Numbered from the stretch's first letter, positions 1 to 9,893 are shown. The stretch: 64,000 bases of DNA from an uncultured Bacilli bacterium (GCA_934129885.1 CAKOWU010000005.1:62001-126000); one strand, 5' to 3'. The notes: generated by a model not told the origin, from the sequence alone. Numbers and translations: made by a program.

Positions 1-703
1 GTGCCGTATAAATATTTCTAAATATAAATATTAAAAATATAGTAATTGTTAAGATTATAATAAATGCAAGATTTATAACAAATTTATGTTCTTCATAAAC
101 ATACCTTAAATTTCTAATCTTACTTCTAAAATTTCTTCTTACTTTATTCTTATCAAATTCAACCGCCACTTCAAATTCTTCATTATCTTTTACATCAATA
201 TTTAACTGTTCCAAATCAGAGCCAAAATCAAATTGTTTTATATCAAATCCAGTTGCTCTAATTAATGTAAGAATAAGTGCGACTATTTGAATAAACATTG
301 CGATAAAAGTAATATCACGTATAGCCCTAGTTACAGGAACACTTAATATTTGTGTGTATACATCATGCATAAAACCATAATCCACACCATAAAGAATCAT
401 AATGAGTATATATATAACTAGGTTAATAATATATAATTTTTTAGGTTTCTTCTTTATAAAAAGTACAGAAAGCACACTTGTAATAAGAATAATAACAACT
501 AGCACAAGAATAAAACTATAAATATTAATATAATTGCTTAAATTAAAGTCAGTAGAAGCTTTACTATAGTCAGTGAGATAATCACTTAAAAAACTCCCAA
601 TCTTAAAAGAACGGTAAACTAGAAAGCACATTAAAACAGCCATAATTAAATTAATTACTCTAAAATACTTAATAAAAAATGCATAAGGCTTTCTTAAAAT
701 CAT
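1..703 (-). CDS. Multi-pass membrane protein, 3' end beyond window
   Basis: The frame is open from an ATG at 703 to the left edge, giving about 234 codons with no stop. A GGGAGGGG ribosome binding site lies just upstream (711-717). The translation starts MILRKPYAFF and has about five hydrophobic segments, including one right after the start, one around FILVLVVIILITSVLSVLF and one at the edge. Between them is a charged stretch with a VEFDKNKVRRNFRSKIR-type basic segment that is probably cytoplasmic. I do not recognise the family. It appears to be an intact integral membrane protein whose C-terminus is cut by the window. Confidence 0.75.
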   Translation of the reverse strand, partial: MILRKPYAFFIKYFRVINLIMAVLMCFLVYRSFKIGSFLSDYLTDYSKASTDFNLSNYINIYSFILVLVVIILITSVLSVLFIKKKPKKLYIINLVIYILIMILYGVDYGFMHDVYTQILSVPVTRAIRDITFIAMFIQIVALILTLIRATGFDIKQFDFGSDLEQLNIDVKDNEEFEVAVEFDKNKVRRNFRSKIRNLRYVYEEHKFVINLAFIIILTITIFLIFIFRNIYTA

Positions 704-894
704 ATTTTACCCCTCCCTAGTATACATACATTGTACACTAAATTCACATAAAAAAAAAGTTTTTTCGTAAATTTATCAGAAAAATCTCTTGCAGTTCAAG
801 CCAAAAAATAAATAGAAATTTATTTATCTAGTTTTCACTATAAACAATACTATAATCTAATATTAATATAAAAACAGATAGAGCTTATTTACTT

Positions 895-1589
895 CTACCT
901 GTTTTCTTCATTGTATAAGTCTATAATATTCTCATCAGAGTTTAAATCTTCTATCTTCTTTGCCATAACATTAAGTCTTCATCTCCCTCAGCAAGCTTAA
1001 AAAGTTCTTTTTTACTTGTGCTTTGTAACATAACAAGTATCTTCTCAAACTTTGACAACTCAATATCGTTATAATAATTTTCAGTTGCTTTGGCTATGCA
1101 TATATAAACTCTTTTAAAATTTTCGTCATCAGTGTGCCTACCTTCATCATCTTTAAAAGAAAAAGTTAAGTATATTCTATTATCAAATTTTCTTACTGCC
1201 TCAAACAAAATTTGATAAAGAAATTTATCTTCTACCATACTGGCATCATTTAAATCAAAATTTTCTTTTAACCATAGTACCTTAAAATCACTAGTATAAG
1301 CTTTGGCAGTTAGAACGTGTCCTTTAATATCAATTAAAATATCGTTTATATTCTTTTCAGATTTTTCCTCCATAAATTCATAATTTAAAAACTTTACATT
1401 ATTTACTACATCCTTCATAGTAAAATGTGTACAAATGACTAGAATAATATAAAGACATGGTCTAAATTCTTTATTCTGAATTAATTTTTTAAATAAGCCT
1501 TCAAATGTTCCTGGAATAATCTTATCTCCCTTTAGTTTTGATTTAGATATTTCTTATCTTTTCATATTCTTAGTTTTAGGCAAAGTCAT
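895..1589 (-). pseudogene. Decayed Rpn/PD-(D/E)XK nuclease-transposase family gene
   Basis: An ATG at 1589 with an AAGGAGG site is followed after 11 codons by an in-frame TAA (1554-1556). The same frame then continues (GTFEGLFKKLIQNKEFRPCLY, then NINDILIDIKGHVLT). This resembles the N-terminal part of the Rpn family, where KTTDILV..N..I is the usual core. At about 965 the frame shifts: the old frame ends in LWQRR, while the next frame gives MAKKIEDLNSDENIIDLYNEENR and a stop at 895. The C-terminal part is short for the family, so the gene is also truncated. At least two lesions make it non-functional. Family assignment is moderate. Confidence 0.55.
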
Positions 1590-1756
1590 AATTACCATCC
1601 TCCTTCAAGACTTTAATGTTATTTATGAGAGGTATGTATAATATTCATCACCTCGCATTCTACCTTTCTATTAGTATCATATAATTTTTATTCGCAAATT
1701 CCTTTTTAAAATTGCAGTTTTTTTGAATTTCCCAAATTACTTTCTAAAATGACTCC

Positions 1757-1792
1757 AAAATAAAAGAACTACTCTTATAAAAAGTGTAGTTC
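1757..1792 (-). terminator. Intrinsic terminator after the AAA-ATPase-like pseudogene
   Basis: On the minus strand GAACTACAC and its complement AGTAGTTC form a stem (1766-1792) followed by TTCTTTTATTTT. It lies about 55 bp beyond the stop at 1849. Confidence 0.6.
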
Positions 1793-1848
1793 GATATTTA
1801 GAAGATTATTTAATATTTTTATGTTATTCTTATGAGTATTTTAAAGCA

Positions 1849-3504
1849 TTATCTAACTATTACTTTCTTATCATAGAAAACCATCGCAATTTCCTTTATA
1901 TCATTTACTCCTTCAAGTTCTAGTTCTTTATAATATTCTTTATCTTTCATCTGGTTAATAGCGTCCTTCGCGCTTGTTTCCATTTCTTCTTCAGCGCTTG
2001 CTAGTTTAAACTCTATTACATACCCTACGCTATTATCTATTTCTCTTATCATTACATCAAATCTACCACTACCGGCTTCTCTATTTGATTTTATAATATA
2101 GCCATTATTATCTAGTAGTGATTTAAAGATACCTAAAGTATACGCATGATAGAAGTATTCTTGACTATCCATATATGATAAAGATGTAAACATTTTATTA
2201 AGTATTTGTTCCATACTTACTTTGTCATTTTTCTCTAATGCATTATTAAATTTGTTTATCTTAATAAATAAATCTTCATAAGTAGTTTTCTTTGTTAAAT
2301 CTGACATGATAGATGTTATTAATTTTTTTACTTCTAAATTCGGTATTTTAACATATTTTATTTCACTAGTCATTTGTTTATGTTTATCTATTGTTAAATA
2401 TTCAGATGAAAACATAACATTTAGAATTGTATTCAAACTATTATAATTATCAAAATCTTGATACGTTATTTTATCATTATACTTAAATTCTAAAGTTTCT
2501 CCTAATACAAGTTTTTCTAATTGTGATTTATTTTCACCATTTGTTTTTAAAAGTAAACTTCTTATTAAGTCATTGCCACTTGTGTTTACCCAGTATATTT
2601 CTAGTTCTCCGCTTTCCGCATAATTAAGTATACTCCATGGATTGTATATTGGAGTACCACCAAAATCATAACCGTTATACATGTCTTTTACTTCTTTGGT
2701 TAAAGTTAAATCATAATACTCAAGTAATTCTTTAGTTTCACTTTCTGTAAAGCCAAAATACTCTTCATATTTTTTATCCACGATACTATAAACCTTTAAA
2801 TTATTTAAATCACTGAAGATACTTTCTTTAGATACTTTAAGAACGCCAGTTAAAATGCCCATTTTAAGAGAATTATTTGATTTCAAAGAATTTGATAAAA
2901 GCGATTTTATAAAATCTATTATCTCGTCATAAAAGCCGTCCAAATAACCTTCTTGTATTGGTACATCATATTCATCTATTAAAATAATTACTTGTTTTTT
3001 ATGATACTTATATAGACAGTTACTTAAAAATAATATTGAATCTTTTAATTTGTCTATATCAGCACTTTCCCCCGCAATCTCTTGATATCTCCTAGTTTCA
3101 TTTTCATCAAGGCACGTAAGAACATACTTTTTTTCAGTATAAATTCTAGCAATTAATATTTTATATTGTTCTATTACGCTTTAAAAAGTTTTTTGTTTAA
3201 GACTTTTTAAAGACATACTTATCACAGGATATGTATTTTGTACATCTTTATATTTAGTATTATTTATGTATAAACCTTTAAATAAATCCTTGTTAACATC
3301 TTTTTTATCTATATCAAAAAAGTTTTCTAGTGTTGACATAAATAGCGTTTTACCAAATCTTCTAAGGCGAGGAAATAATATAACACTACCAGTACTTTGA
3401 GTATCTAGTATTTCTTCTATTGCCTTAGTTTTATCTACATAATAAGAATTATCATTTATGATATTAGAAAAATTATCAATTCCTATTGGTATTTTTCTTT
3501 TCAT
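1849..3504 (-). pseudogene. AAA-ATPase-like / PD-(D/E)XK (DUF1703-type) protein with an in-frame stop
   Basis: Two open stretches in the same frame (3504-3184 and 3180-1849) are split only by TAA at 3181-3183. The N-terminal part has the family start IPIGIDNFSNIINDN, YYVDKT and a degenerate P-loop (PRLRRFGKT). The second part has a Walker B-like IILIDEYDVP and ends with a PD-(D/E)XK-like nuclease domain (FDVMIRE, then VIEFK). Together this is the AAA-ATPase_like plus PDDEXK_9 architecture, about 550 residues, common in gut bacteria and of unknown function. A single GAA to TAA change would explain the stop, so decay may be recent. The stop follows the KQKTF segment, where the family usually continues. 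Confidence 0.75.
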
Positions 3505-3605
3505 AGCAATCCTTTCTTTCTATTAATAGTATACTAGATTAAGTATATTTTTACACTAAATACCTAAAAAGAAAAAGCATAGTCTTTATCAAACTATTAC
3601 TTCCA

Positions 3606-3980
3606 TCACTTATCATCAATACCATTTAAATTTCCATGTAAAGGTATAACTTCCCAAGCAATTAACTCTTCCGCATATGGCTCATATATATCATTTAATA
3701 AATATACCGTTATGCCTTTATAAAAACCAAAAGCAAGTTCGGCGAAACCATTTGCCCCTATATAATTTTCTAAACCATTTTTGCTTTCATTAACTATAAG
3801 TAAAGCATCGACATCACCTTTATCTATTTCATTAAAATGTCTTATAGAAGCATCTTTTTTATCCATATCTTCTATAAACTCTCTTGGCACGACTACTTCA
3901 CACCCTTTTTTAGTAAGTTCATCTTTAATTTCAAAAAATTTTGGTATAAACTTTTTACTTCCACATAAAACTATTTTCAT
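3606..3980 (-). CDS. Nucleoside 2-deoxyribosyltransferase-like protein
   Basis: The protein has 124 residues, starting MKIVLCGSKKF. This start overlaps the rlmD stop as ATGA, giving a 4-nt overlap and translational coupling. Features are a Rossmann-like opening (VLCGSKKF), DALLIVNESKNG with the aspartate typical of nucleotide-binding folds, then GANGFAELAFGFYKGITVYLL. This GxxGFAExAFAxxxGxPVYLL-like pattern is seen in small nucleoside 2-deoxyribosyltransferase-like proteins of Firmicutes. The upstream in-frame ATG at 4028 would lie inside rlmD and has no good binding site. Substrate is unknown. Confidence 0.6.
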   Translation of the reverse strand: MKIVLCGSKKFIPKFFEIKDELTKKGCEVVVPREFIEDMDKKDASIRHFNEIDKGDVDALLIVNESKNGLENYIGANGFAELAFGFYKGITVYLLNDIYEPYAEELIAWEVIPLHGNLNGIDDK

Positions 3981-5176
3981 ATTATATTTTTCCTTTTTTC
4001 TTTTTTTATTTTCATCAAACATATGCACTCGACGTGATGAGTACTCGGGAACATCTCCACCGGTGTAATCTCCTCTATTCTATATTTTTCTTTCAAAAGA
4101 TTTAAATCTCTAGCAAGCGTTATAGGATTACAAGATATATATACAATTTCACTAGGTAATATCCTCTTTATACCTTCTATACCTTTTTTAGTAAGTCCAG
4201 AGCGCGGCGGATCTACAACCAAACTATCAATACCAGAAATACCCTTAATAGCCTTCGTAGCATCCTCACATATAAAATGGACATTATCTATTTTATTTTC
4301 ACGCTTATTTTTATTCGCACAATCAATAGCGGCCTTATTTATCTCAATACCAATTACCTTCTTAAAATAAGGTGCCAGTAAAAGCGATATTGTTCCCGTG
4401 CCACAATAAAGATCGAGTGCCACCATATTCTTACCCTTAGTAATTTTTTTTATAGCCTCATTATATAACTTCTCCGTCATATACCTATTAACCTGAAAAA
4501 AACTATCTTTTTTTATATTAAAAACTAAATTATTAAGTCTCGTCTTAATATACTGCGTGCCATATACTAACTTATCATTTAGATATATAGAAGATACCTT
4601 AGGAATTATATTCTTTATATCCATACAGCCCTTTATAATAACCATTATCTCGTCCATATCTTTAATAATAATCTCTTGCACCTTACTCAAATCTTCCCTA
4701 TTTATAATATCTATCAAATCATTTACTCGTTTAGAGACTAGCAAACATTTTCGAATAGGGAAAAAATTAGTGGTCATATAGTTATAATAACCTAAAGCAT
4801 TTTGAACCTTTAAAGTTATCTTATTTCTATACCCTAAAATATGATTATCATAAATAATAGGATTCACCTTTATATCTTCACCTATAAATTTTCTTATAAT
4901 ATTTCGAACCTTTTCTTCTTTATATATAAGCTCTGCCTTATAATTCAAATGAGAAAGGGTGCATCCACAATTCATATAAGGACATCTTGGTATCACACGC
5001 TCTGTGCTTTTAGTTTTAAAAGAAACCACCTCTCCCTCATTATACTTACTTTTAGACTTTACAATCCTTATATCAGCCATCTCACCAGGCAATAAATTAG
5101 GCACAAACGTTACCTTACCATCTACCTTTACAATTCCCCTCGCATCATCATCTAACCTCAGACATTTAACTTCCAT
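3977..5176 (-). CDS. rlmD: 23S rRNA (uracil-C5)-methyltransferase, RlmD/RumA type
   Basis: The product is a SAM-dependent uridine-C5 methyltransferase of the TrmA/RumA family, about 399 residues. An N-terminal TRAM-like segment is followed by an iron-sulphur cysteine cluster (CPYMNCGC, a shortened version of the usual CX5CX2C, plus a later KCLLV). The Rossmann domain has LDLYCGTGTISL, then DPPRSGL, the catalytic cysteine in VYISCNP and the terminal general base HHVECI. The start at 5176 (MEVKCLRLD) has a GGAGAGG site. Longer in-frame starts up to 5233 lack one. Assignment to 23S U1939 versus another uridine is inference. The stop is TGA. Confidence 0.85.
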   Translation of the reverse strand: MEVKCLRLDDDARGIVKVDGKVTFVPNLLPGEMADIRIVKSKSKYNEGEVVSFKTKSTERVIPRCPYMNCGCTLSHLNYKAELIYKEEKVRNIIRKFIGEDIKVNPIIYDNHILGYRNKITLKVQNALGYYNYMTTNFFPIRKCLLVSKRVNDLIDIINREDLSKVQEIIIKDMDEIMVIIKGCMDIKNIIPKVSSIYLNDKLVYGTQYIKTRLNNLVFNIKKDSFFQVNRYMTEKLYNEAIKKITKGKNMVALDLYCGTGTISLLLAPYFKKVIGIEINKAAIDCANKNKRENKIDNVHFICEDATKAIKGISGIDSLVVDPPRSGLTKKGIEGIKRILPSEIVYISCNPITLARDLNLLKEKYRIEEITPVEMFPSTHHVECICLMKIKKEKRKNII

Positions 5177-5260
5177 ACACCTCTCCTTTATTATATACAC
5201 CTTTGTTATACCACCCATAAGCGTACATATCAAACATTTTAAAACTTAATTAATTTATAC

Positions 5261-5283
5261 TAAAAACCCTGCATAATGCAGAA
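5261..5283 (-). terminator. Intrinsic terminator of the cysS-truB operon
   Basis: On the minus strand CTGCATTATGCAG forms a hairpin followed by GGTTTTTAG, directly after the stop at 5288. Confidence 0.65.
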
Positions 5284-5287
5284 TTCC

Positions 5288-5983
5288 CTAAATCAAAACC
5301 TTATACACCCCAGAAGCTGCATTGCCAAAATAAGTCTTAATATTCGCAGTATTACCTTCTTCAATCCTTTTAATATGCCCTAAACAATATCTAAAACCTT
5401 GCTCCTTAATTAGCGTATTAAAACTATCATCTTCTAATCTTAAATATCTCTGATAATTCTGAAACGCCCTATTACAAAACAAAATAGAAAAAGGCTCATC
5501 ATAAGAAATAGTATAATATGTATAATTATTTATATCTAAAATATTATGGTATATACCATTATTTGGTATAACCTTGCCACCATTTACCTCATCAAATACC
5601 CTATTTTCATAATCATTTACCACATTATCAGTAAGCACAACCATACCCTTATTTTTTAAATAACACTTAATATCATTAATAACGGCAATCTCAAGCATAC
5701 CATTATTGTTTTTACAAACACCAATACTAATAATAGGCATTTCTTTAAAGCTATCCTTATATTTCTTACAAACATAATCCGTAGCCTTTATTAAAGCAGT
5801 CTTTAAATCATCATCTAACAAAAACCTTTTAAGTACAAGTGATAAACTTTTTATATACCATCTTAAAACAAAAGAGGGTTTATTCAAAGTACCATCTATA
5901 ACAAAAGAATAAAACTTAGTAACGCATACCGAAGTAAGCATAATATTACCATTCTTCTTATTTATCTTATCTTTTATCCTCAT
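5288..5983 (-). CDS. Putative PP2C-like protein, third gene of the cysS-truB operon
   Basis: The protein has 231 residues and overlaps the truB 3' end by 17 nt, so it is probably translationally coupled. The order of elements recalls PP2C phosphatases: SFVIDGT near the N-terminus, a helix with ALIKATDYVCKKY, then IISIGVCKNNNGMLEIAVINDIKCYL where PP2C has the G-D-S strand, and VVLTDNVV. The metal-binding GD is not preserved (INDIK), so the protein may be a degenerate or non-catalytic member. No signal peptide or membrane segment is visible. This is a weak fold-level suggestion only. An alternative start at residue 15 (MLTSVC) is possible. Confidence 0.45.
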   Translation of the reverse strand: MRIKDKINKKNGNIMLTSVCVTKFYSFVIDGTLNKPSFVLRWYIKSLSLVLKRFLLDDDLKTALIKATDYVCKKYKDSFKEMPIISIGVCKNNNGMLEIAVINDIKCYLKNKGMVVLTDNVVNDYENRVFDEVNGGKVIPNNGIYHNILDINNYTYYTISYDEPFSILFCNRAFQNYQRYLRLEDDSFNTLIKEQGFRYCLGHIKRIEEGNTANIKTYFGNAASGVYKVLI

Positions 5984-6827
5984 AAAGTTTCACCCACATT
6001 TTCAAATCCTTGCCATTGTACTTATACAAAGCAAGTCTCTCATGATTCATATCTACAAATAAAGTATTCTTATTACCAGCCTGCTTTACACCATTTAATA
6101 TTTTTATCTTTAAATCATTGTTTACTACCCTTACATCTACATCCATTATATCATTAATATCAAGCATTTTATAATGATTATTTTTAATATCTTCTATGGT
6201 ATAAGTATTTTCTATAGAAACTCCACATTGATAAGTACGCACAAGGCTTTCCATAGTACCATAGCAATTCATTTCAGTACATATATCTCTAATCAAACTC
6301 CTGATATACGTTCCTTTGCTTACTTTACATTTAAAGGTAAACCCATCATCATTATAATCTAGTAATGAAATAGAATATATTGTAACGGAACGGCTAGGTA
6401 AAGTTACTTTAACACCTGCCCTAGCATACTCATATAGTTTTCGGCCATCTACTTTAACCGCAGAATATACAGGAACTTCTTGCTCATAAGTACCAATAAA
6501 TTTTTTTAATGTTTCTTCTACTACACACTTATCTGGGCAAGTACTGCTTTTATCCAAAACACTACCCGTTACATCAAGGGTATCAGTAAGCTCTCCAAAA
6601 CGAACCTTCGCTATATATTCTTTAGTGTCAGAAGTAATAAAACTAGAAAGTTTAGTATATTTTCCAAGACAAACAATTAAAACGCCTGTAGCAATAGGAT
6701 CTAAAGTACCTGTATGTCCTGCCTTAGTATTAAATATTCTTTGCACTTCTTCGGTTATATCCCTACTAGTTTTACCATATGGTTTATTTACTGCGATAAC
6801 ACCATTTATTCTATTTGCGTATTTCAA
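5967..6827 (-). CDS. truB: tRNA pseudouridine-55 synthase
   Basis: TruB makes pseudouridine 55 in the T-loop of tRNAs. The protein has 286 residues with the N-terminal GVIAVNKPYGKTS, the motif GHTGTLDPIATG at about residues 37-48 (catalytic aspartate 43), then YSAVKVDGRKLYEYAR and GTYIRSL. All are family hallmarks. It overlaps cysS by 17 nt and the next gene by 17 nt, so the three genes are one operon. TruB usually sits beside infB-rbfA or ribF, so the link to cysS is unusual. Confidence 0.93.
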   Translation of the reverse strand: MKYANRINGVIAVNKPYGKTSRDITEEVQRIFNTKAGHTGTLDPIATGVLIVCLGKYTKLSSFITSDTKEYIAKVRFGELTDTLDVTGSVLDKSSTCPDKCVVEETLKKFIGTYEQEVPVYSAVKVDGRKLYEYARAGVKVTLPSRSVTIYSISLLDYNDDGFTFKCKVSKGTYIRSLIRDICTEMNCYGTMESLVRTYQCGVSIENTYTIEDIKNNHYKMLDINDIMDVDVRVVNNDLKIKILNGVKQAGNKNTLFVDMNHERLALYKYNGKDLKMWVKLYEDKR

Positions 6828-8196
6828 AAGTTGTACCCTCTCTTGTATCTTTAATATAAATGTTTTTACTTTCTAACTCTTCTCTTATAGCGTCCGCAGT
6901 AACGTAGTTCTTATTATCTTTAGCCGCTTTTCTATCGGCTATTTTTTCTTCAATATATTGTTTTAACTCAGGTGATACTACTTCTTTCTTTAATAAATCT
7001 AAACTTAAAACACTATCAAACTCTTTTACTAACGTAAGTTTACTCTTTTCAGATAGATTAGATTTTAAAGCATCATAAAGAACTGTTAAAGCAGAGGAAG
7101 TATTTAGATCATTTCCAAGGGCTTCTTTAAACTTATTTTGATAGAAAGATATATCTTCTAAAGCACCAGTTTCTCTTAAACTATTTACTCTACTTAATAA
7201 TTTATTATAAGCCTCTTTAGCATTATCTAAATTTTTATAATCAAATATTAAAGTTTTACGATAATGAGAATTTAAGCACATATATCTAAATACAAGAGGA
7301 TTATAGCCTTTAGATATTAAAGTATCGACCGTTAGGAAATCACCTTTAGATTTACTCATTTTACCCTCTGCGTCATTTAGATGCTCTGTATGAAACCAGT
7401 ATCTACACCACTCATGACCAAGATAAGCCTCCGACTGAGCAATTTCATTAGTATGATGCGGAAATATATTATCAACACCACCACAATGTATATCCAAATA
7501 CTCACCTAAATTATCTATCGCAATAGCAGAGCATTCTATATGCCACCCTGGGTATCCCATGCCGAAAGGACTATCCCACTTTAATTCTTGATCATTAAAT
7601 TTTGACTTGGTAAACCAAAGGGCAAAATCACCTTGATTTTTTTTATTTAAGTCCTTATCAACGCCCTCTCTAGCACCCACTACCATATCATCTATTTTAT
7701 GATTAGTAAGTGCGTAGTAATCATCAAGTTTAGTAATATCAAAATAAACATTACCGCCAGATTTATATGCATACCCTTTTTCCAAAAGTCTATTTATCAT
7801 TTGAATATATTTATCAATTAATGATGTCGCAGGTACTACAGTATCAGGCCAGCGAATATTAAGCCTCTCACAGTCACTTTTAAAAGCATCTGTATATTTT
7901 TCAGCAATAGACATAACTGTGGTATGTTCCCTCTTCGCACCTTTAAGCATCTTATCATCACCACTATCAGAATCACTAGTTAAATGTCCAACATCCGTAA
8001 TATTCATACATCTATTTACTTTGTAACCTAAATATCTAAGTGTTTTTTCCAAAATATCTTCAGATATATAGTTACGCATATTTCCAATATGTGCATAATG
8101 ATAAACTGTCGGACCACACGTATACATAGTCACATTTTCTTTATTTCTTGGAATAAAATCTTCTACGCTATGTGATAAAGTATTATAAATCCTCAT
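6811..8196 (-). CDS. cysS: Cysteinyl-tRNA synthetase
   Basis: The enzyme charges tRNA-Cys. The protein has about 461 residues, starting MRIYNTLSHSVEDF with a GGTGGGTGA site. The ATG five codons upstream is less likely. Class I features are zinc ligands in TCGPTVY and WHIECS, the HIGH motif as HIGN (YHYAHIGN), and KMSKS in GKMSKSKG. The C-terminal anticodon-binding helices end with DTREGTTFEI. It is first gene of the cysS-truB operon. The cognate tRNA-Cys gene lies at 24751. Confidence 0.95.
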   Translation of the reverse strand: MRIYNTLSHSVEDFIPRNKENVTMYTCGPTVYHYAHIGNMRNYISEDILEKTLRYLGYKVNRCMNITDVGHLTSDSDSGDDKMLKGAKREHTTVMSIAEKYTDAFKSDCERLNIRWPDTVVPATSLIDKYIQMINRLLEKGYAYKSGGNVYFDITKLDDYYALTNHKIDDMVVGAREGVDKDLNKKNQGDFALWFTKSKFNDQELKWDSPFGMGYPGWHIECSAIAIDNLGEYLDIHCGGVDNIFPHHTNEIAQSEAYLGHEWCRYWFHTEHLNDAEGKMSKSKGDFLTVDTLISKGYNPLVFRYMCLNSHYRKTLIFDYKNLDNAKEAYNKLLSRVNSLRETGALEDISFYQNKFKEALGNDLNTSSALTVLYDALKSNLSEKSKLTLVKEFDSVLSLDLLKKEVVSPELKQYIEEKIADRKAAKDNKNYVTADAIREELESKNIYIKDTREGTTFEIRK

Positions 8197-8266
8197 AAAA
8201 TCACCCACCATTAAATAGATTATACTATATTTTATTATATAATGAAATATTTTTTCTAAAATATTG

Positions 8267-8296
8267 TTGACATAAGTAAAAGTATTATGATATTAT
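8267..8296 (+). promoter_or_regulatory. Promoter of the tRNA-Ile2/tRNA-Leu operon
   Basis: TTGACA at 8267-8272 and TATTAT at 8291-8296 are separated by 18 bp. They lie 20 bp before the tRNA-Ile gene. Confidence 0.7.
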
Positions 8297-8315
8297 ATAG
8301 AAGTCAAAAGTGATT

Positions 8316-8392
8316 GGACCCTTAGCTCAGTTGGTTAGAGCTTCCGGCTCATAACCGGGCGGTCGATGGTTCGAGTCCATCAGGGTCCACCA
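8316..8392 (+). tRNA. tRNA-Ile2 (CAU anticodon, lysidine type)
   Basis: A 77-nt cloverleaf with acceptor GGACCCT/AGGGTCC, CCA encoded, TTCGAGTC T-loop and anticodon loop CTCATAA (CAU). The GGACC acceptor and CGGCTCATAACCG arm match the Firmicutes tRNA-Ile2 more than elongator tRNA-Met (GGCGG acceptor). The C34 would therefore be converted to lysidine by TilS. Isotype is inferred from sequence similarity. Confidence 0.85.
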
Positions 8393-8396
8393 TCTT

Positions 8397-8481
8397 GCGG
8401 GTGTGGCGAAATTGGTAGACGCACTAGACTTAGGATCTAGCGCCTTACGGCATGGGGGTTCAAGTCCCTTCACCCGCACCA
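8397..8481 (+). tRNA. tRNA-Leu (UAG)
   Basis: An 85-nt class II tRNA with acceptor GCGGGTG/CACCCGC, encoded CCA, anticodon stem CTAGA/TCTAG around loop CTTAGGA (UAG), and a long variable arm (CGCCTTACGGCA). It starts four bases after tRNA-Ile2, so both are co-transcribed. Confidence 0.95.
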
Positions 8482-8494
8482 TTAAAGATTTATT

Positions 8495-8518
8495 CGAACT
8501 AGAAATAGTTCGTTTTTT
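8495..8518 (+). terminator. Terminator of the tRNA-Ile2/tRNA-Leu operon
   Basis: CGAACT, loop AGAAAT, AGTTCG, then six T residues. Confidence 0.85.
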
Positions 8519-8595
8519 CTCGTTTAAAAATATATAGTGACCGAATATATTGATGCTATTTTTAAAACTATATATACCATAATTGAAGTGATAAT

Positions 8596-8769
8596 ATGTA
8601 CATAGAAGATGAATATACATAATTGAAAATTGAGTTAACAAAAGATATTAAAAAAGAAATAATTGCATTTGCAAATACTAAGGGTGGAAAAATATACATT
8701 GGTATTGATTATGGTGGAAATGTTATTGGTCTAAATAACGCAAAAGAAAATTTAGAACAATGTCATTAG
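8596..8769 (+). pseudogene. Relic of an AlbA_2 (Schlafen/ATP-dependent helicase-like) gene
   Basis: A 57-codon frame on the plus strand reads MYIEDEYT, a TAA stop (8620-8622), then LTKDIKKEIIAFANTKGG and KIYIGIDYGGNVIGLNNAKEN. IAFANTxGGxIYIGIDDxGxVxG is the signature of the AlbA_2 DNA-binding domain found at the N-terminus of divergent AAA-4 regulators. The internal stop falls where the family has E in ExxEFK. Everything after the first domain is gone. It sits just after the tRNA pair, a common insertion point. Confidence 0.6.
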
Positions 8770-9005
8770 TTTAATAAATCTTTTTTTCTCATAAATATCA
8801 ATCCTCCTTCCTTCAAGAAGTCGGCAAGTACTCAAACAGTTAATATTCCATATGGCTAATTATACAAGTTGTATAATAGATTTTCATTGCCCAATTAATG
8901 AAAAATGGTTCTTTTGTTATATCAATAGTACAAAAAAACAAACTCTACATGACACCATCATCTGTTATAATAAATAATATATAAAATTAAGGAAGTGTGT
9001 TTATT

Positions 9006-9893
9006 ATGATATTAAACGTTAGCGGTAGAACTGACATAGTGGCCTTTTATTCACAGTGGTTTATGAATAGATATAAAGAAGGCTTTGTAGATGTAAGAAA
9101 TCCTTTCAATCCTAATCTTGTAAGTAGAATATACTTTGAAGATGTCGATCTAATATTATTTTGTACTAAAAATCCCATACCAATTTTAGATAAATTACAG
9201 GAAATTGATAAACCCATATTGTTCCATGTTACTATGACACCATACAAAAAAGATATTGAACCAAACGTGCCTCCTAAAGGAATACTTATAGATGCTATTA
9301 AAAAGTTATCTAAGATGGTTGGAATAGATAATCTCTATATAAGATATGATCCTGTATTTATAAGTGACAAATATAATATAAATTACCATATTAAGGCCTT
9401 TGACCATTTATGCCGTTTGCTTAATGGCTATGTTAATAAAATAATAATTTCATTTATTGACGACTACAAGAACGTACGTAAAAACGAAAAGACCATTAAC
9501 TTTAAACCATTTACTGAAAATGATTACAAACTAATTGGAAAACACTTTAGTAAAAGTGCAAACGAAAACAATATGACTGTCCAAACTTGCTTTGAAGAGC
9601 GTACCTTATGTGAATATGGCTTTACTAAAGGAGAATGCTTATCACATGAACTCGCCCTTAAATTAACAGGCAAAAACTACAAAAATTGGAAAGCCAGAAA
9701 AGAGCAAAAATGTAATTGTGTTCAGATGGTAGATATCGGAGCCTATAATTCCTGCATACATTTTTGCAAGTACTGTTATGCCAACTATGACGAAAATAAG
9801 GTCAATTATAATATAAATAACCACATCCCTACTTCTTCTTTATTAGTAGGTTCATTACATAATGATGATATTATAAAAAGAAGAGTAAAATAA
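9006..9893 (+). CDS. DUF1848 family protein (cysteine-cluster, radical-SAM-like)
   Basis: The protein has 295 residues, starting MILNVSGRTDIVAFYSQWF, the DUF1848 opening (ISxSRRTDIPAFY). VRNPFNPN, LILFCTKNPIPIL and HVTMTPY are further family motifs. The C-terminus has a cysteine cluster in CNCVQMVDIGAYNSC followed by FCKYCYANYDEN, which suggests an iron-sulphur centre. The family is structurally related to radical SAM or SPL-like enzymes, but its reaction is not established. The GTG at 8997 is too close to the AAGGA site, so ATG 9006 is preferred. It is transcribed alone and converges with the next gene. Confidence 0.8.
   Translation: MILNVSGRTDIVAFYSQWFMNRYKEGFVDVRNPFNPNLVSRIYFEDVDLILFCTKNPIPILDKLQEIDKPILFHVTMTPYKKDIEPNVPPKGILIDAIKKLSKMVGIDNLYIRYDPVFISDKYNINYHIKAFDHLCRLLNGYVNKIIISFIDDYKNVRKNEKTINFKPFTENDYKLIGKHFSKSANENNMTVQTCFEERTLCEYGFTKGECLSHELALKLTGKNYKNWKARKEQKCNCVQMVDIGAYNSCIHFCKYCYANYDENKVNYNINNHIPTSSLLVGSLHNDDIIKRRVK

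Noticed and set aside
3978..4028. N-terminal extension of the deoxyribosyltransferase-like protein from 4028
   Set aside because: The extension lies inside rlmD, is Lys-rich junk (KKRKKEKYN) and the ATGA overlap start is better.
8327..8641. 104-codon ORF antisense to the two tRNA genes
   Set aside because: Its translation (RVKGLEPPCRKALDPKSSAS) is the well-known false ORF opposite tRNA-Leu genes.
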